From assembly GCA_038363925.1 (NCBI GenBank), contig JAQQWL010000016.1, positions 1,240,001 through 1,304,000 on the forward strand: a stretch of DNA of 64,000 nt. Direction: 5' to 3'. Source of the stretch: Apiospora phragmitis (lineage: Eukaryota > Ascomycota > Sordariomycetes > Amphisphaeriales > Apiosporaceae). Each line of letters opens with the position of its first letter. Position 1 is the stretch's first letter. The notes under the pieces were generated by a model. That model had not been told where the DNA came from and ran no database searches. It worked only from the letters and a program-made list of their open reading frames with translations. The position numbers and the translations under genes were made by a program. Shown here in pieces: positions 1-10,823 of the stretch.

Positions 1-150
1 ACGCGTAAATAATCTTCTTCTCCTGCCGCTTGTTCAGGTTTTTCTCTCGTAAGTAAACGGGTAAGGCCTTTAGAAAGTACTTGGTGCGCCCTGTATGAGG
101 CTTTTAATAAACGTGTAGGTTTAGGTGGGAAATGTAATTATCGTGGCGAT
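1..150 (-). pseudogene. possible RIP-damaged C2H2 zinc-finger fragment, cut by window edge
   Basis: Read on the minus strand, about 50 codons stay open except for one in-frame TAA. They contain FNRHDNYISHLNLH, which resembles the second half of a fungal C2H2 zinc finger (aromatic residue, then HX3H-type spacing), followed by GRTKYF and a charged stretch. The cysteine half that should precede it is not recognisable, and the sequence runs off the window at the other end. A DNA-binding role is inferred only from this partial motif. It could be a decayed transcription factor gene or a chance match in degenerate DNA. Confidence 0.33.
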
Positions 151-2032
151 TAAACGGCTTTTTTTTATAAAAAGGGTATTATAAACTTATTAAAAAGATA
201 TGTTTTTTATATTATATTTATATAAATTAAATTATAAATAAAGGGATAAAAAAAAGAAGAAAAGAAAAAAAAGTTTAACGAAGGCGGTAAATTTTTTACG
301 TATTAATATAACGTTAAAGGTACTTTTTATACTTATAGACCTTCTCGTTTATATAACCGGGCTAGTTATACCGATATCGTGGCTTAATAATATTAATTAC
401 CGAGATACTTTTTTCGTTAATACCGACCTTGGTATAATTACCGTCGTAGCCTTTACGTTATATTTCGTAAAGTTTTATCGTATATTTTTAGGCGCGTTTA
501 ATATTTACTTTTTTAATATTGCTTAATAGTATAAAGCTTATAATGAGCGCCGATTTCGTTTTTAAACCTAAGCCTTAATTATGAGGGTCTTTAGGGATGC
601 TGTTGTTGCTATTAAAGCTCGGGTGTATATTATTCGCCGCTATCGCCCCGGCTATATAAAAGTGTTAGAGAGGATTATAATAGCTCTCCGATGTGATATC
701 CTGTAAAGGCCAGATATTATATTTATTTAGAAAGTTATACGAGGGTACGTATATCGGGGGTGAAGGTATAGATAAGTCCGGTAGGTAGTCCGGTAGGGGA
801 TACTATTATAATAACTAAAGGTTGGCCGACGCGACGGGGAACGCAGATGGCGGTAGTGAAGCTTCCGATATATAATTATAATTATTTAAAATAAACAGCT
901 GATTTAGGCCCGGCCTCGGTATTAAATTATTTAAAAATAAGTTATTATAATAAAAAGGCGTATATTTAAATTTAAAATTAATAATAAAATAATATTTATA
1001 AAGGTTATAAATAATAATAAGTATTTAATATTTTATATTCGTTATAAAAGAAACCTTAAGCTTAACCTCTTATTTTATAAATATAAAAGGTTATTAATCG
1101 AGTAAGGAGTAACCTAAATATTAGTTTATATAAGTATAAAAAAAGGTAATAAAAAAGCTTAAAAATAAAGAATAAGAGATAAGTTAATAAATTAAAGTAT
1201 TATTTATTATTTTTAAATAATATAAAAAAGTAAAGGGTTTATTTAATATAGACTTATACAGATAAATATAAATATCGTAAGTAAATTAAATATATATAGC
1301 TCGTAAAGCTTTATATAACGTAAGCGTAGTCTTTATACTCTTTATATACCACTATTTATTTTAAGGTAATTAGCGGTTCTTTCTTTTATCTTAATTAGCT
1401 TAGTAATATACCTACACTATCCTCTATAATCTTATCTCGAAAGTCTTACGTTTATAAGTATCTCATAACCAGGATTATTACGAAAAAGAGTTCTGAAAAA
1501 AAGCCTTACTTACGAGTTAAAGTCGTAAATCTTCTTCTTATCTAGGTCGACGAAATACTTAGTTTTTAACGAGGAATATTACCTTTTTAAAGAGATATAA
1601 CGTAGCTTTAAGTCGTCTCGGAAATATAAGATGCTAGTTTAAAAACCATTTTAATAAATAAATTTCTTTAAACTATCGAGATAAAGTATAGACCTAAAAG
1701 GCTAACGAATAGTTAAGGTAATACGATATCTTAGAAACTAAACAACTTTATGGACGGTTTTCTTCGCATAAAGATCATTTCCGGTAAAGTTCCCAGGATT
1801 GTAATCTCTAAGTAACCATATGAGAAAAAGATTTACCTGCCGCCTATCCGTAACATCCTAAAAGGGATTATTATAAAGAAGGTCGAGATCATAACTAATT
1901 AGTATTATATTTCTTTTCTTTTCGCGACCGTATATCTTTTAAAAATAGGAGAAGTCGGCCTGAGCTAAGATGCTCGCCTAGACATGACTATGCTTAAACT
2001 TAGTTTCTTTTGACTTTTTTAAGGGTATTATT
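151..2032. other. degenerate AT-rich DNA without recognised gene
   Basis: This is RIP-style DNA with patches of milder damage near 540-870 and 1740-1960. In the second patch one plus-strand frame around 1750-1900 stays open for about 45 codons apart from TAA/TAG-type breaks, but I recognise no family in it. No terminal repeats or RNA genes were seen. It is probably decayed host sequence flanking the Copia element to the right. Confidence 0.5.
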
Positions 2033-2190
2033 TATTAGGAGATCATATGTGTCCATTTATGATCTATGGTGATGATGATGTGTTAGTGGGAAGCACTTTA
2101 ACTAATATGTTAAATAAGGCCTGTATAAGGTTAAGCTACCCTACTAGCTATATATATTATAAAATACTTTTAATACCTCTTCGTTAACTA
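2033..2190 (-). repeat. Copia LTR, 3' copy (outer end approximate)
   Basis: It aligns to 5124-5283 over most of its length, for example through the shared aagcac and aaggcctgt segments, with differences mainly of the C/T and G/A kind. The inner end near 2190 is ambiguous by a few bases because the two copies diverge there. Confidence 0.75.
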
Positions 2191-2289
2191 AAACAGGTTA
2201 AATAAAGTTTAAAATTTATTATTAATCGTATATAATAATAGTTTTATAGCGTTTAAGACTATTTTATTTTTTTATAAATTTACTATAGG

Positions 2290-4847
2290 CAGGGTTGTAA
2301 GCTAAGCTGGCGGACGAAGCCTTTATGCTTAATCTTCTCCAGGGGCTTAGTTAAGCCATCTACGGCTATCTCAGTAGTCTTAACGTGTTTAAATACAAAG
2401 TCTTTATCGTTAGCTATCCTGTTAATAATTTATTTATAACGGATATTAATGTGTCGCGTTTTAGCAGCCTTATATAGATTTAAGACGACGTTTATCGCAT
2501 TTTTACTATCCGTAAATAAAATAGTAGTAATTAAGGTTTAAAGAAGACTAAGTTCTTTTAATAATACTTTAATAAATATAGTTAATAATTTAATAGGCGT
2601 AAAATTAACGAATTCTGCTTTTATTATTAATAATATAACTATCGTCTATTTCTTCGTCTTTTAATGAATCGGGGCACCGGCTAGGAATACTACATGTGCA
2701 CTAGTCGAGACTCTTGATCTTAAAGTATCTATAAATGCAGTATCTGCGTAGGTATGAAGTTTTAGGTTAGAGTCGTTATATTAGCCGCTAAGGGTAATTC
2801 TAAATTCTTTCGTATATTTAATGTAGCGCCATAGGTAGTTTATTAGATCTAGGTGTTCCTTGTTAGGTTTAGTATTTATTTCGTAGAGCTTACTAATTGT
2901 AAAGGCGATATCTAGGCGTGTTTTAGTAGTTAAATAATTTAATGAACCGGTTTTTCTAATATATTTACTTTGTTTAATTATAATAGGATTTTATTAAGCC
3001 GGTATTTTAATATTCGGCTTTTAAAGAAACTTAGTACCTCTTCGTAAGTAGAAGGTTCGGAATTATTTAGCGTCTCCGAGGAATTCTCGTCCGTTGTCGC
3101 TATAGAAGATCTAGACTTTTAAGCCTATTTATAGCTTAATCTCGGTTATTATTTCGATAATTTTAATATAAATCTCGCTTTTCTTTTTAAAGAACTTAAT
3201 TTATTTAAACTTAGTATAATTATTTATAAAATAAACGGAATATATCTAGCTTATTAAACTAGTTAAGGTATATTAAAATGTGTCGAAGTAAAGGATTTAA
3301 AAAGGACGCGTAGGTAGAATTACTAGTATGTAGTGAATTTATTCTTTACTTTTTCTTAAGATATAGACTTTATATATGTAATCTTTTAGTAGTAGTAATC
3401 GTAGATTACTTACCTCGTAGGCTTGTCGAACTCTTAGATAACTAGTATGTATAAATTTTTAATATATAAGATATAGGTTTACTGTAATTATAGCTATTTA
3501 TTATAGATAATGCGATTAAGGGATTTCGGCGATATCGAGAAGTGAGATATCGGAGTCTTAATTAATCCTTATTACTTTATTTCTATTATCCTTATATTAA
3601 TATATATTAGTAAAACCGTCGAAAATGATACTATTATTTTTTAGTTACTTTTTATTAATTAAATTAATTAAAGCGGAAGGGCTATATAAAACCTGTCTTA
3701 ATTCGAACTTTGTAATTTTATTATTCGACTTATATGCTTTAAATTAAACTGTTCCTTTTTAAGTAGTTTATACGAATCCTTTATTCGAAGCTTTAATTTT
3801 AACAGGTTTATTTAACTCTTTAATATCGTTAAATTATTTAAAGTTATTAAATATAATAATTAAATAGTAGTTATTAATATCGTTTTTATTTAATCGTTTA
3901 ATAGTAGTTTAAAATATTAATATTTAGTATATTATAAAGCTCTTAGTAATTATTATAAGTCTTAATTTTATTACTAAGGAGTTAGTGAATATATTACTTT
4001 TACCTAGTTTTAATTTAACCTTACGAGATCTAGTTGAACGCTTTTTTAGATATAGGATATAGAACTAGTCGATTTTGTTAACGTTTAAGTAATGTTTATT
4101 ATAGCCTTTATAAATAATTTTCTAAAAAATGTCGTGTTTTCATTAATAATAGTTATACTATACACGATTAATATTAGCTTTAGATTTATTATTAAACGTT
4201 TATTTAAACTATTTTATTAATAAAAGTAGCGCTTCTTAATTATTCTTTTCTTTATTAACGCGTTTTAATACGTTTTTTTAAAGGTTTTCTTAGATTAAGT
4301 TACCTTTTTTTAAGTTACGCTTAAGAAATCTATACTATTAATAGTATCTCTCTCGGACTACTTCTATAACGAAGAGGATGCGACCCTTCTTTCCGAATTT
4401 AATATCGCTAAGGGCATTAATTCGTTTAATGAGATAATGAAATCTAGTGTTCTAGGTGCTTAGTATAATACTAGGGTTTAGACGGCTATTAGTAAGTTCT
4501 TTAAATAAGTTTAATAGAGAGTTTTTTAACTATTTTAAGATTGTTAAGTAAACTAAGTCCTAGAGGACTTTAGGATTTTCTTTTTCGGTAATATTTTAGC
4601 CGGTAATTATAAGCTCGGTTTCGATTTTTATAAATGTTAAAGTTATTAGGGCTATTATGTAAACTTGATTTTTAATTTATTAACGTTATTTAGCGCGATT
4701 ATTTTAAAGAGGTTTAAGAATATTTTCTTAGAAATATTCTTATATATCGAAGTACTTAGTATAGTTTATAACTTAACGCTTTTATATCACAAGGTTATCT
4801 TTATTTTAAAGCGTTAAGATCTTAGGGAAATCTGGTCCTGAAGCCAT
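2290..4847 (-). pseudogene. Copia gag-pol remnant (gag, integrase part, RNase H)
   Basis: A minus-strand ATG at 4847 opens a frame beginning MASGPDFPKILTL, then continues through Gln/Trp-type stop codons in a Gag-like sequence. Further on, 3106-3081 reads YSDNGREF, the second acidic motif region of a Copia integrase core. Near 3015 the sequence jumps to the end of the reverse transcriptase (TGSLNYLTTKTR, DIAFTIS). It then runs into Ty1-type RNase H, with TDSKNAI at about 2513-2493, KAAKTRHINIRYK, and DGLTKPLEK near the end. The catalytic part of the reverse transcriptase is absent. The order Gag, integrase, RT, RNase H is diagnostic of Copia. It is non-functional, with many stops and a large in-element deletion. 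Confidence 0.85.
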
Positions 4848-5123
4848 CCTGACAAAGTGGCAAAATTATTCACTCAAGTCGTGTGGTTAGTAGTTTATAG
4901 AATTTAAAGTGCGTGGTTACCGTTCTGAAGACGTAGGCTAACGCGTTCAATAATGATTTTTCGGGTTTTTAAAGCCGTGGTTGCGTGGCTGCTGTATTAA
5001 TAACAGGCCTACGCATTGATTAATTTCTCGATATTCTAAAAGATTCGTTTAGTGATCTTTTTAGTGAATTCGATAAAATCTTCCTAATGCTTCGCGACAG
5101 CAGAGGCAAGAGGGCTTATAACT

Positions 5124-5283
5124 TATTAAGAGATTACATATATCTATTTATAATCTATAGTAATAATAATATATTAATAAGAAGCACCTTAATTAATATA
5201 CTAAACAAGGCCTGTGTAGGGTTAAGCCACCTCATTAGCTATATGTGCTATAGAATACCTCTAATACTATTCGATTCTTAACA
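5124..5283 (-). repeat. Copia LTR, 5' copy
   Basis: This is the partner of 2033-2190. On the minus strand it starts TGTTAAGAATCG. A 64-codon open frame inside it is incidental. The adjoining leader down to the gag ATG at 4847 is the least RIP-damaged part of this element. Confidence 0.75.
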
Positions 5284-7639
5284 GCTTTCGCGAATATATA
5301 TTTATTAAAGTGCTAAGAAATATTAAGTTATATCTCATTAAGTAACCCATTAAGTAAGTCGAGGGAGATTTTTTTAATTAAGCGAGTAACTATTTAATAG
5401 CTATTAATAATAGTATAAGGTATCTATAGGAAATTTATTACCGAAATAATATCGAATAGAGATTTCTTATCGTTAAGGAAATTTTTCCCCGTATATTATT
5501 AAATTATTACTTTTATTATAATAGGATTAAGTATATGTAATAGTATAGGTTATTAAATTTTCTTTTTAATTAAATTATCGATTAAATCGTAAAGTAATCT
5601 TAACTTAATCTAAGTAATAGGAGGAATTTCGATAATTTATTCCTCGGTTTATAATATTAGTTTTTTTATATATAATTTAAATATTATAATATATATTAAT
5701 TATTAATTATATATACGCGATATGTTTTAACGAGTGTTATATATATTAAGAAAAATATTATATAAAGAACATTTATTCGCACTAAGGTATATATAAGATA
5801 TTTCGCGTTTATTTTTAATATATTAAAATAGAAAGTTATAAATATTATAATAAGATATTTCGGCGCTTTAAAAAAATCCGGCATTATAAGTCTATATAGA
5901 AAATAAATCCGAAGAGTTTATTTATATATAGTATATATATAGTTATCTAGCTTTAGTTATTTATTTTATACTAGTTTATACTGCTTATCTTGTCCCGGAT
6001 ATCCTTTATTATCTATTATTATACTATTAGGTATATATAATATAGTACCCGCCTTTTACGATCTTCGTTACTACGCTGCACTGCGGCGTTATCGAGGAAA
6101 GGCTATTTGTACTAGAGAGAGCCTCTTTTAGAAAAGCGGGCTTCCACTTATACCTTCGAGCCCATTTAAATATAGCGTCTATATCCTAATATTAAGGTAT
6201 AAATTATAGTCTTCTAAGCTTTAAATAAAAGATTATTAATAAAGGTAAAATAATAATTATATTTAAATATAACTCTTATACCCTAGCGCTTAATAATAGA
6301 TTATAGTTTATTAAGCTTTTAATAAAAAACTATTAATATAGGTTAATTATAAATATATCTAAATATAGCTTTTTTACCTAGTTTTAAAAGACTTACTAAT
6401 CTTTAATAAAGATATATTAATAAAGTTATTCTAGGCATGCCTTAAAATATAGCCCTTAAAACTGAACTTTAAGTTACTAGGCAATTTTTTAATAGAGGTA
6501 TATTATACTTATATTATTATATAGCTATTTATCCCTATACTGCTAAGAATATAAGTAAATAAAGTAGCGTAATAGAAAAACCTCTAAATCCGGCTATTTC
6601 TCTACCTAAGAATTAAAACTAAATAAATAAAGTACCCCGCCGTCCTCCGCCGCCTACTTAAAAGGGATCTAGCCTGTTAGACTAATTTAAAGGATCTAGA
6701 AAGGAAGTGATTAAGTCCTTAAAAATATGAAAAGGCATCCGAGGGCCTGTTTATTATAGTATAAGTGATCATTTTTTTTAAAGCTAAGGATTCCTCGATA
6801 AGGAAACACTTCTTAATAGCCGGTCTAACTATATTATATTAAGCTCTATACCGGCGTAGCTATAGTTTCGTATATATATATACGTGTACCGTAAAAGACC
6901 TACCGTATTACCGTACGTATCGAAAATACGGCTCTCGTAACGTTTATACCGCTTACCGGCCACTTTTTAATATAATGTTTATTAGCGGCACCTAAAAATT
7001 AATATAGGCCGTAGCAGTATAAGCCGAGTACTTTTAATATTAGTATTAATAGAAATATGTTTTCGTAGCTTTCCCTAGTCGTTCACGCTCGTTAATTCTT
7101 TAATTATAACTTTTTTCGAAATATATAAAAAATATATATATATATTATATACGTTTAAAATATTTTTATATATTTATTTATTATATTATAACTACCGCTA
7201 TATTATTTATACTCGTAACTCTTATCGTTTTTTTATAATAAGTTTTATTTAATATAAATCCCGGCCTTATACTTAAGCTCTACTTTATAACGTTATTTAT
7301 TTATTTAATTTAAATTATTTATATATATAATTAAGTAACTTACTTCTTATTTTATAATAAAACTTTTTTTTTAAATATATATAATGTTTCATTATTTTAA
7401 TTATATTTTTAATTATATTATTTATCATATTTTTAGCCTTTATTTTTTATACTTTATATTATATTATTATTTATTATAAAGAATAGTTATAAACTCTTTT
7501 ATATTTTAAGTATTTTTTACAATTATATAAAAAGCGCTAAGGAAGACCTATTATTTTTAATACTTATCGTAATTTAAAATTAGCTAGATATTATCCAATA
7601 TTACGAGTATAATATATAGCCTTTATTACTAAGTTCTTA
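5284..7639. other. AT-rich decayed DNA with a degenerate tandem repeat
   Basis: No gene is recognised. The stretch is strongly AT-rich with TA-rich simple sequence near 5880-6030 and 7100-7460. Slightly GC-richer patches lie at 6060-6180, 6640-6760 and 6830-7090. None gives a convincing conserved protein in the frames I read. A degenerate repeat lies at about 6217-6405 (separate entry). Confidence 0.5.
6217..6405. repeat. degenerate tandem repeat, about 95-bp unit, two copies plus partial
   Basis: A segment with tctaagctttaaataaaaga followed by tattaataaaggt and atttaaatataactct is repeated about 95 bp downstream as ttaagcttttaataaaaaac, attaatataggt and atctaaatatagct. A weaker third partial copy seems to follow near 6390-6420. 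The origin is unknown and it is not coding. Confidence 0.45.
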
Positions 7640-8534
7640 ATTATAATAACAGCGATTAAAGATATACGTTACGCATTTTAATAAGCATAGTAGAAACAAT
7701 AAATTATATAAGGTATTCTACGTCGCCCGCCACGGCAATAGCGTGTATAATATAATTATAAACGCCGTAAACTCGAAATAGAAGGTATAATTACTTAAGT
7801 CGTTTTCTACCTATATATATATATCGACTGATTTATTATAAAAGAAATAGGTTTATATTAATAGAGCTAAGCTAAACGAGCTTTTTATACTAGCTAAGCC
7901 CGTATTATTTAATAACGGCGAAAAACGAGTAATATAGGCTAATATATAACTTATTAATAAAAGAAGAGAATAAGCACGCGAGCTTAGGGCGTCGTAAATT
8001 AAATAAAATAAAGAGAACGGGATATTATTATTAAAAACTATTTATAACAGTTTTTTAACTCGTTATTTCGAGACTACTAAACTAATCTATAATGGCGTAT
8101 ATTAATAAAACGGGCTCCATCTCTGGCCGGTCGTTATAAAGAACCTACGTAAAAAATTAATAAACTACACGTGTAATAAAAGGAATAATCGCGTATAGAT
8201 TAAAACGTAATATTTAAAATACTTTTTCGAACCCGGTTTTAAAAAAAAAGATCCGCTATAAAAGCTTAAATTAAATAATAATATAAAGAATATAAAGAAT
8301 AAAAAAAAGTATATATCTCGCTTTAAAGGTATATTAAATAATATATTTAATATAAATAATTCTTAATTTATATCGTTAATAATTTACTCGTACATTATAT
8401 CTGTTCTCTTTTCGGCCGTCGGGTTTCCGCTAATCCATATAAAAGAGGGGGCTATACTAGTTATGTTAGTTAAAACTAAAAGAGAACTAGCGGTTAAAAG
8501 AGTTGAAGGAGTATATAAGGCGGAGGTTAGTTAA
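7640..8534 (+). pseudogene. RIP-killed histidine phosphatase (phosphoglycerate mutase family) gene
   Basis: A single plus-strand frame (codons in phase with 7713) can be followed to a TAA at 8532 with no frameshift, interrupted only by TAA/TAG codons where Gln or Trp are expected. It contains VFYVARHGNSV (RHG at about 7725-7733), the phosphohistidine motif of the branch. It also has SFLTRYFETTKLIYNG near 8052-8093, matching the SPLxRCLETT region, and INYTCNKR near 8160-8184, matching the HTCDKR region. SYIIS near 8391-8405 corresponds to a HSY-type second catalytic histidine that RIP changed to Tyr. Family members cleave or transfer phosphate through this histidine. The start is uncertain; the readable part is about 290 codons, near normal family length. 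It is a dead host gene, or one copy of a duplicated one. Confidence 0.72.
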
Positions 8535-8699
8535 ATATAGTATAAGTTTATTAGGAAGTAAGACGAGATCTTTTAGTAATTCTTATAATTCTAGGTATAA
8601 GAGCCGGCTAAAGGAGATGTCTAGGCTTATTTTATTAATAATAAAGACTATAACTATATTAAGATCGATAAATAAGTATAAGTTAATATATTATTTATT

Positions 8700-9458
8700 A
8701 ATTTACTTAATTTAAATTTAGTTAAAAATAATAAGGTTTTTATTATTAGTAATTAAGTATCCTTTAATATTGCACAGTACGAAAAGCTTTTAACTACCGG
8801 TATATCTATAATTTATTTATTCGCTATTCTTTAAAAAGTTATTTATAACGGTGTTTCTTTAAATAAAAAGAACATTTATTTAATAAACGATATAATTACT
8901 TTCTTTAAATTAAATTAAGAGAATAAAGAATTTCGAAATAGGGTGTTAATTTATTAAAAAGAGGCTATCGAAAATATTAATAAAGGTAGTAAGGCTAACG
9001 AAAGTTATAGGCTTGCTTTAAAATATTACGAAAAGTTAAAAAGTAATATATATTAAATCGCGTTCGAAAACTTCGAATTCGGCTTATACTTATTTTTAAA
9101 CTAAAGTATCTCTTATTTATATATATATATCGTTATAATAACCGAGAATATATATAAATATAACACGTTATATTATAATTAAAAAATAAAGGATATATTA
9201 GAGGTACGAGATATAATAATAAATAGCAAGGTTTAAATCCCGACGCACAATACGGTTACGACCGTAACGAAAGCCGTAAACTATACGATAAAAATTACTA
9301 TTTATAAATATAATAACGGATATATAGTCGTTACTAATAACGGCAATTTCGAGAAGCCCGGTACTTTCGAATATTACGTAATAAAATATAATAAACTTTG
9401 TACGAGATATTATAAGTTAAAAAGTGCTCGAAATATTAAAAAAAAACCGCTTAAATAA
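8700..9458 (+). pseudogene. RIP-killed host gene of unknown function
   Basis: From 8760 to the TAA at 9456 one plus-strand frame runs for 232 codons without a frameshift. About seven TAA/TAG breaks and no TGA occur, far fewer than expected by chance in DNA this AT-rich. The frame may extend upstream to about 8700. Readable pieces include SFNIAQYEKLLTTGIS, KEAIENINKGSKANESYRLA, FENFEFGLYLFLN and NNGYIVVTNNGNFEKPGTFE. The last part is rich in Thr/Val and former Cys positions (now Tyr), suggesting an extracellular domain, but I do not recognise the family. It lies just downstream of and co-directional with the phosphatase remnant. Confidence 0.55.
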
Positions 9459-9989
9459 GGCAAGAAGTTACAATTATACCTAGTTAATAACGTTCTAAGC
9501 TGCCGAACTATTTACCCGCATCCGAGCAGTAATAACTCAGCTAAGGCCAGAGGATTAGCGCTCTAACCTATACTCGACGCTTTTTAAATTTACTCGTATA
9601 TAAGTAATTAAGGTAATTTATAAGACCGAGTAATAACGTATTTAAGCCTTATTATAATTATACCGATATATTTCGGTTATAGTATTAATTTTTTATATCG
9701 TGTTATATTTTAGCTTATAGTTTAATAAATAACGTTTTTAATAAGGTGGCCTCTTTTTTCGAAATACGAAGCTATTAAAGCTCGAAGAATTTAAGGTAAA
9801 TAAGTTCGGAATATTAAAACGATTTTTATTAGCGAATAATAATATCGGGGTATTTTAAATAATAAAGCAGAGTAAATATAATTAACTTAATATTATCTTA
9901 TTATATATAAGATTATTTTAAGGCCCGATATCTTTATATTTAAAATAAAACGTTATTCGAATCCTTTATTTATAACTATAATATACTTT
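9459..9989. other. degenerate DNA between host pseudogenes
   Basis: No gene is recognised. A milder RIP patch at 9500-9590 has near-normal base composition but no conserved motif. The rest is AT-rich and lies between the unknown plus-strand pseudogene and the C-terminal end of the kinase-like remnant. Confidence 0.45.
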
Positions 9990-10140
9990 ATTACTACTAT
10001 TATAGCTTATTTACCGATTCGTATAGCTACGTTCTTAATTCTATAAAGGCCCTTAGGTCGGTTATTATATTAGAGATATCTATCTCGGGGTCATATTATT
10101 CATATATCCTTTTCGCCCTTATTATACGTAGCGATTCCCT
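9990..10140 (-). pseudogene. protein-kinase-like gene, C-terminal part (severed by Gypsy 1)
   Basis: On the minus strand, immediately outside the Gypsy 1 insertion, the frame reads ESLRIIRAKRIYE, then YDPEIDISN and DLRAFIELRT, with TAA/TAG breaks. This matches the short tail that follows the DFG segment in fungal kinase-like proteins, where a GES-type segment leads into a WYDP-like motif. It continues the frame of the N-terminal part at 16033-16590, apart from an apparent one-base shift near the junction. The TCCCT at 10136-10140 is one half of the target-site duplication. Confidence 0.6.
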
Positions 10141-10823
10141 TGTAACGAACGCTATCTAAGTTCTAAAAGAAACCTAGTAAGACGTACTGGGGTTTATATT
10201 AATAATACGAGAGAGTATCCAAACGTGTAATAAAAGTCGCTTTTATTAATATAATAAGTAATAATTTATAAAAATAAATAATAATTAAGGTACGTAAGCT
10301 TAAAAGTATTTATAATAGTTTCGTTAAAATTATTTATTTTATTAATAAGTTAAAATTAATATTTAAATTAATTATTAAAATAAAAGGTATCTATATAAAA
10401 TATATAAAGAACGTCCGTCGTTATATATCTAATCTCCTCCCTTATTAATCGGTTAAATCACTTGGCTCATAATGATCCCGTTATTAGCTCACAGTGATCC
10501 ATCCTTTAGATCACGGTGATCCATTTTAATAACTTACTTAAGGGCGTCGTAATCCCATCGCTCCTAGCTTACTTACCAGAGCGGTGGTTTAGTCGCTCCT
10601 CGTTCCGTAACTTTTTCCTAGCTACTTTCCTAGGTCGGATCCATCTTTTCGCTATTTAAAATATCCTCGTAATTATATTTACGCGTTTTTATAATATAGG
10701 GGAGTTTATATTAATATAGTTAATAGTGCGGTCAGTAATTATAACGTTATAACCTAATCGGGGTATAATAGTTCCGTTCCGGCGGGTAAGGTTTTAACAG
10801 CATAATTAGGTCAGGTTATAATA
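10141..10823 (-). repeat. Gypsy 1 LTR (3' LTR of the minus-strand element)
   Basis: It begins tgtaacgaacgctatc and ends ggttataata, where the right copy keeps ggttgtaaca, so the original ends were TG..CA. It is 683 bp, the same length as the right copy. It is of the variant carrying the locally GC-rich block near 10540-10640. Confidence 0.93.

Larger units (their letters stand above)
2033..5283 (-). mobile_element. Ty1/Copia retrotransposon, internally deleted and RIP-inactivated
   Basis: Two about 160-bp direct repeats (near 2033-2190 and 5124-5283) bracket Copia coding sequence read on the minus strand. From the right come a leader, a gag start at 4847, part of an integrase, then directly the end of the reverse transcriptase and an RNase H. 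At 3.25 kb it is much shorter than the 6.1-kb Copia element at 34781, because the reverse transcriptase core is missing. No matching target-site duplication is visible (ttatt on the left, gcttt on the right), so boundaries are approximate or the flanks have changed. The leader (about 4830-5040) is clearly less mutated than the coding part. Confidence 0.85.

Noticed and set aside
6217..6420. Possible CRISPR-like array
   Set aside because: The units are long, degenerate and contiguous with no spacers, in a eukaryotic setting.
8503..8715. 70-codon plus-strand open frame
   Set aside because: It overlaps the end of the phosphatase remnant in another frame and enters AT-rich DNA, with no motif.
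9500..9590. Possible tRNA or conserved RNA in a GC-richer patch
   Set aside because: No A box, B box or cloverleaf could be laid out; it is simply less mutated.
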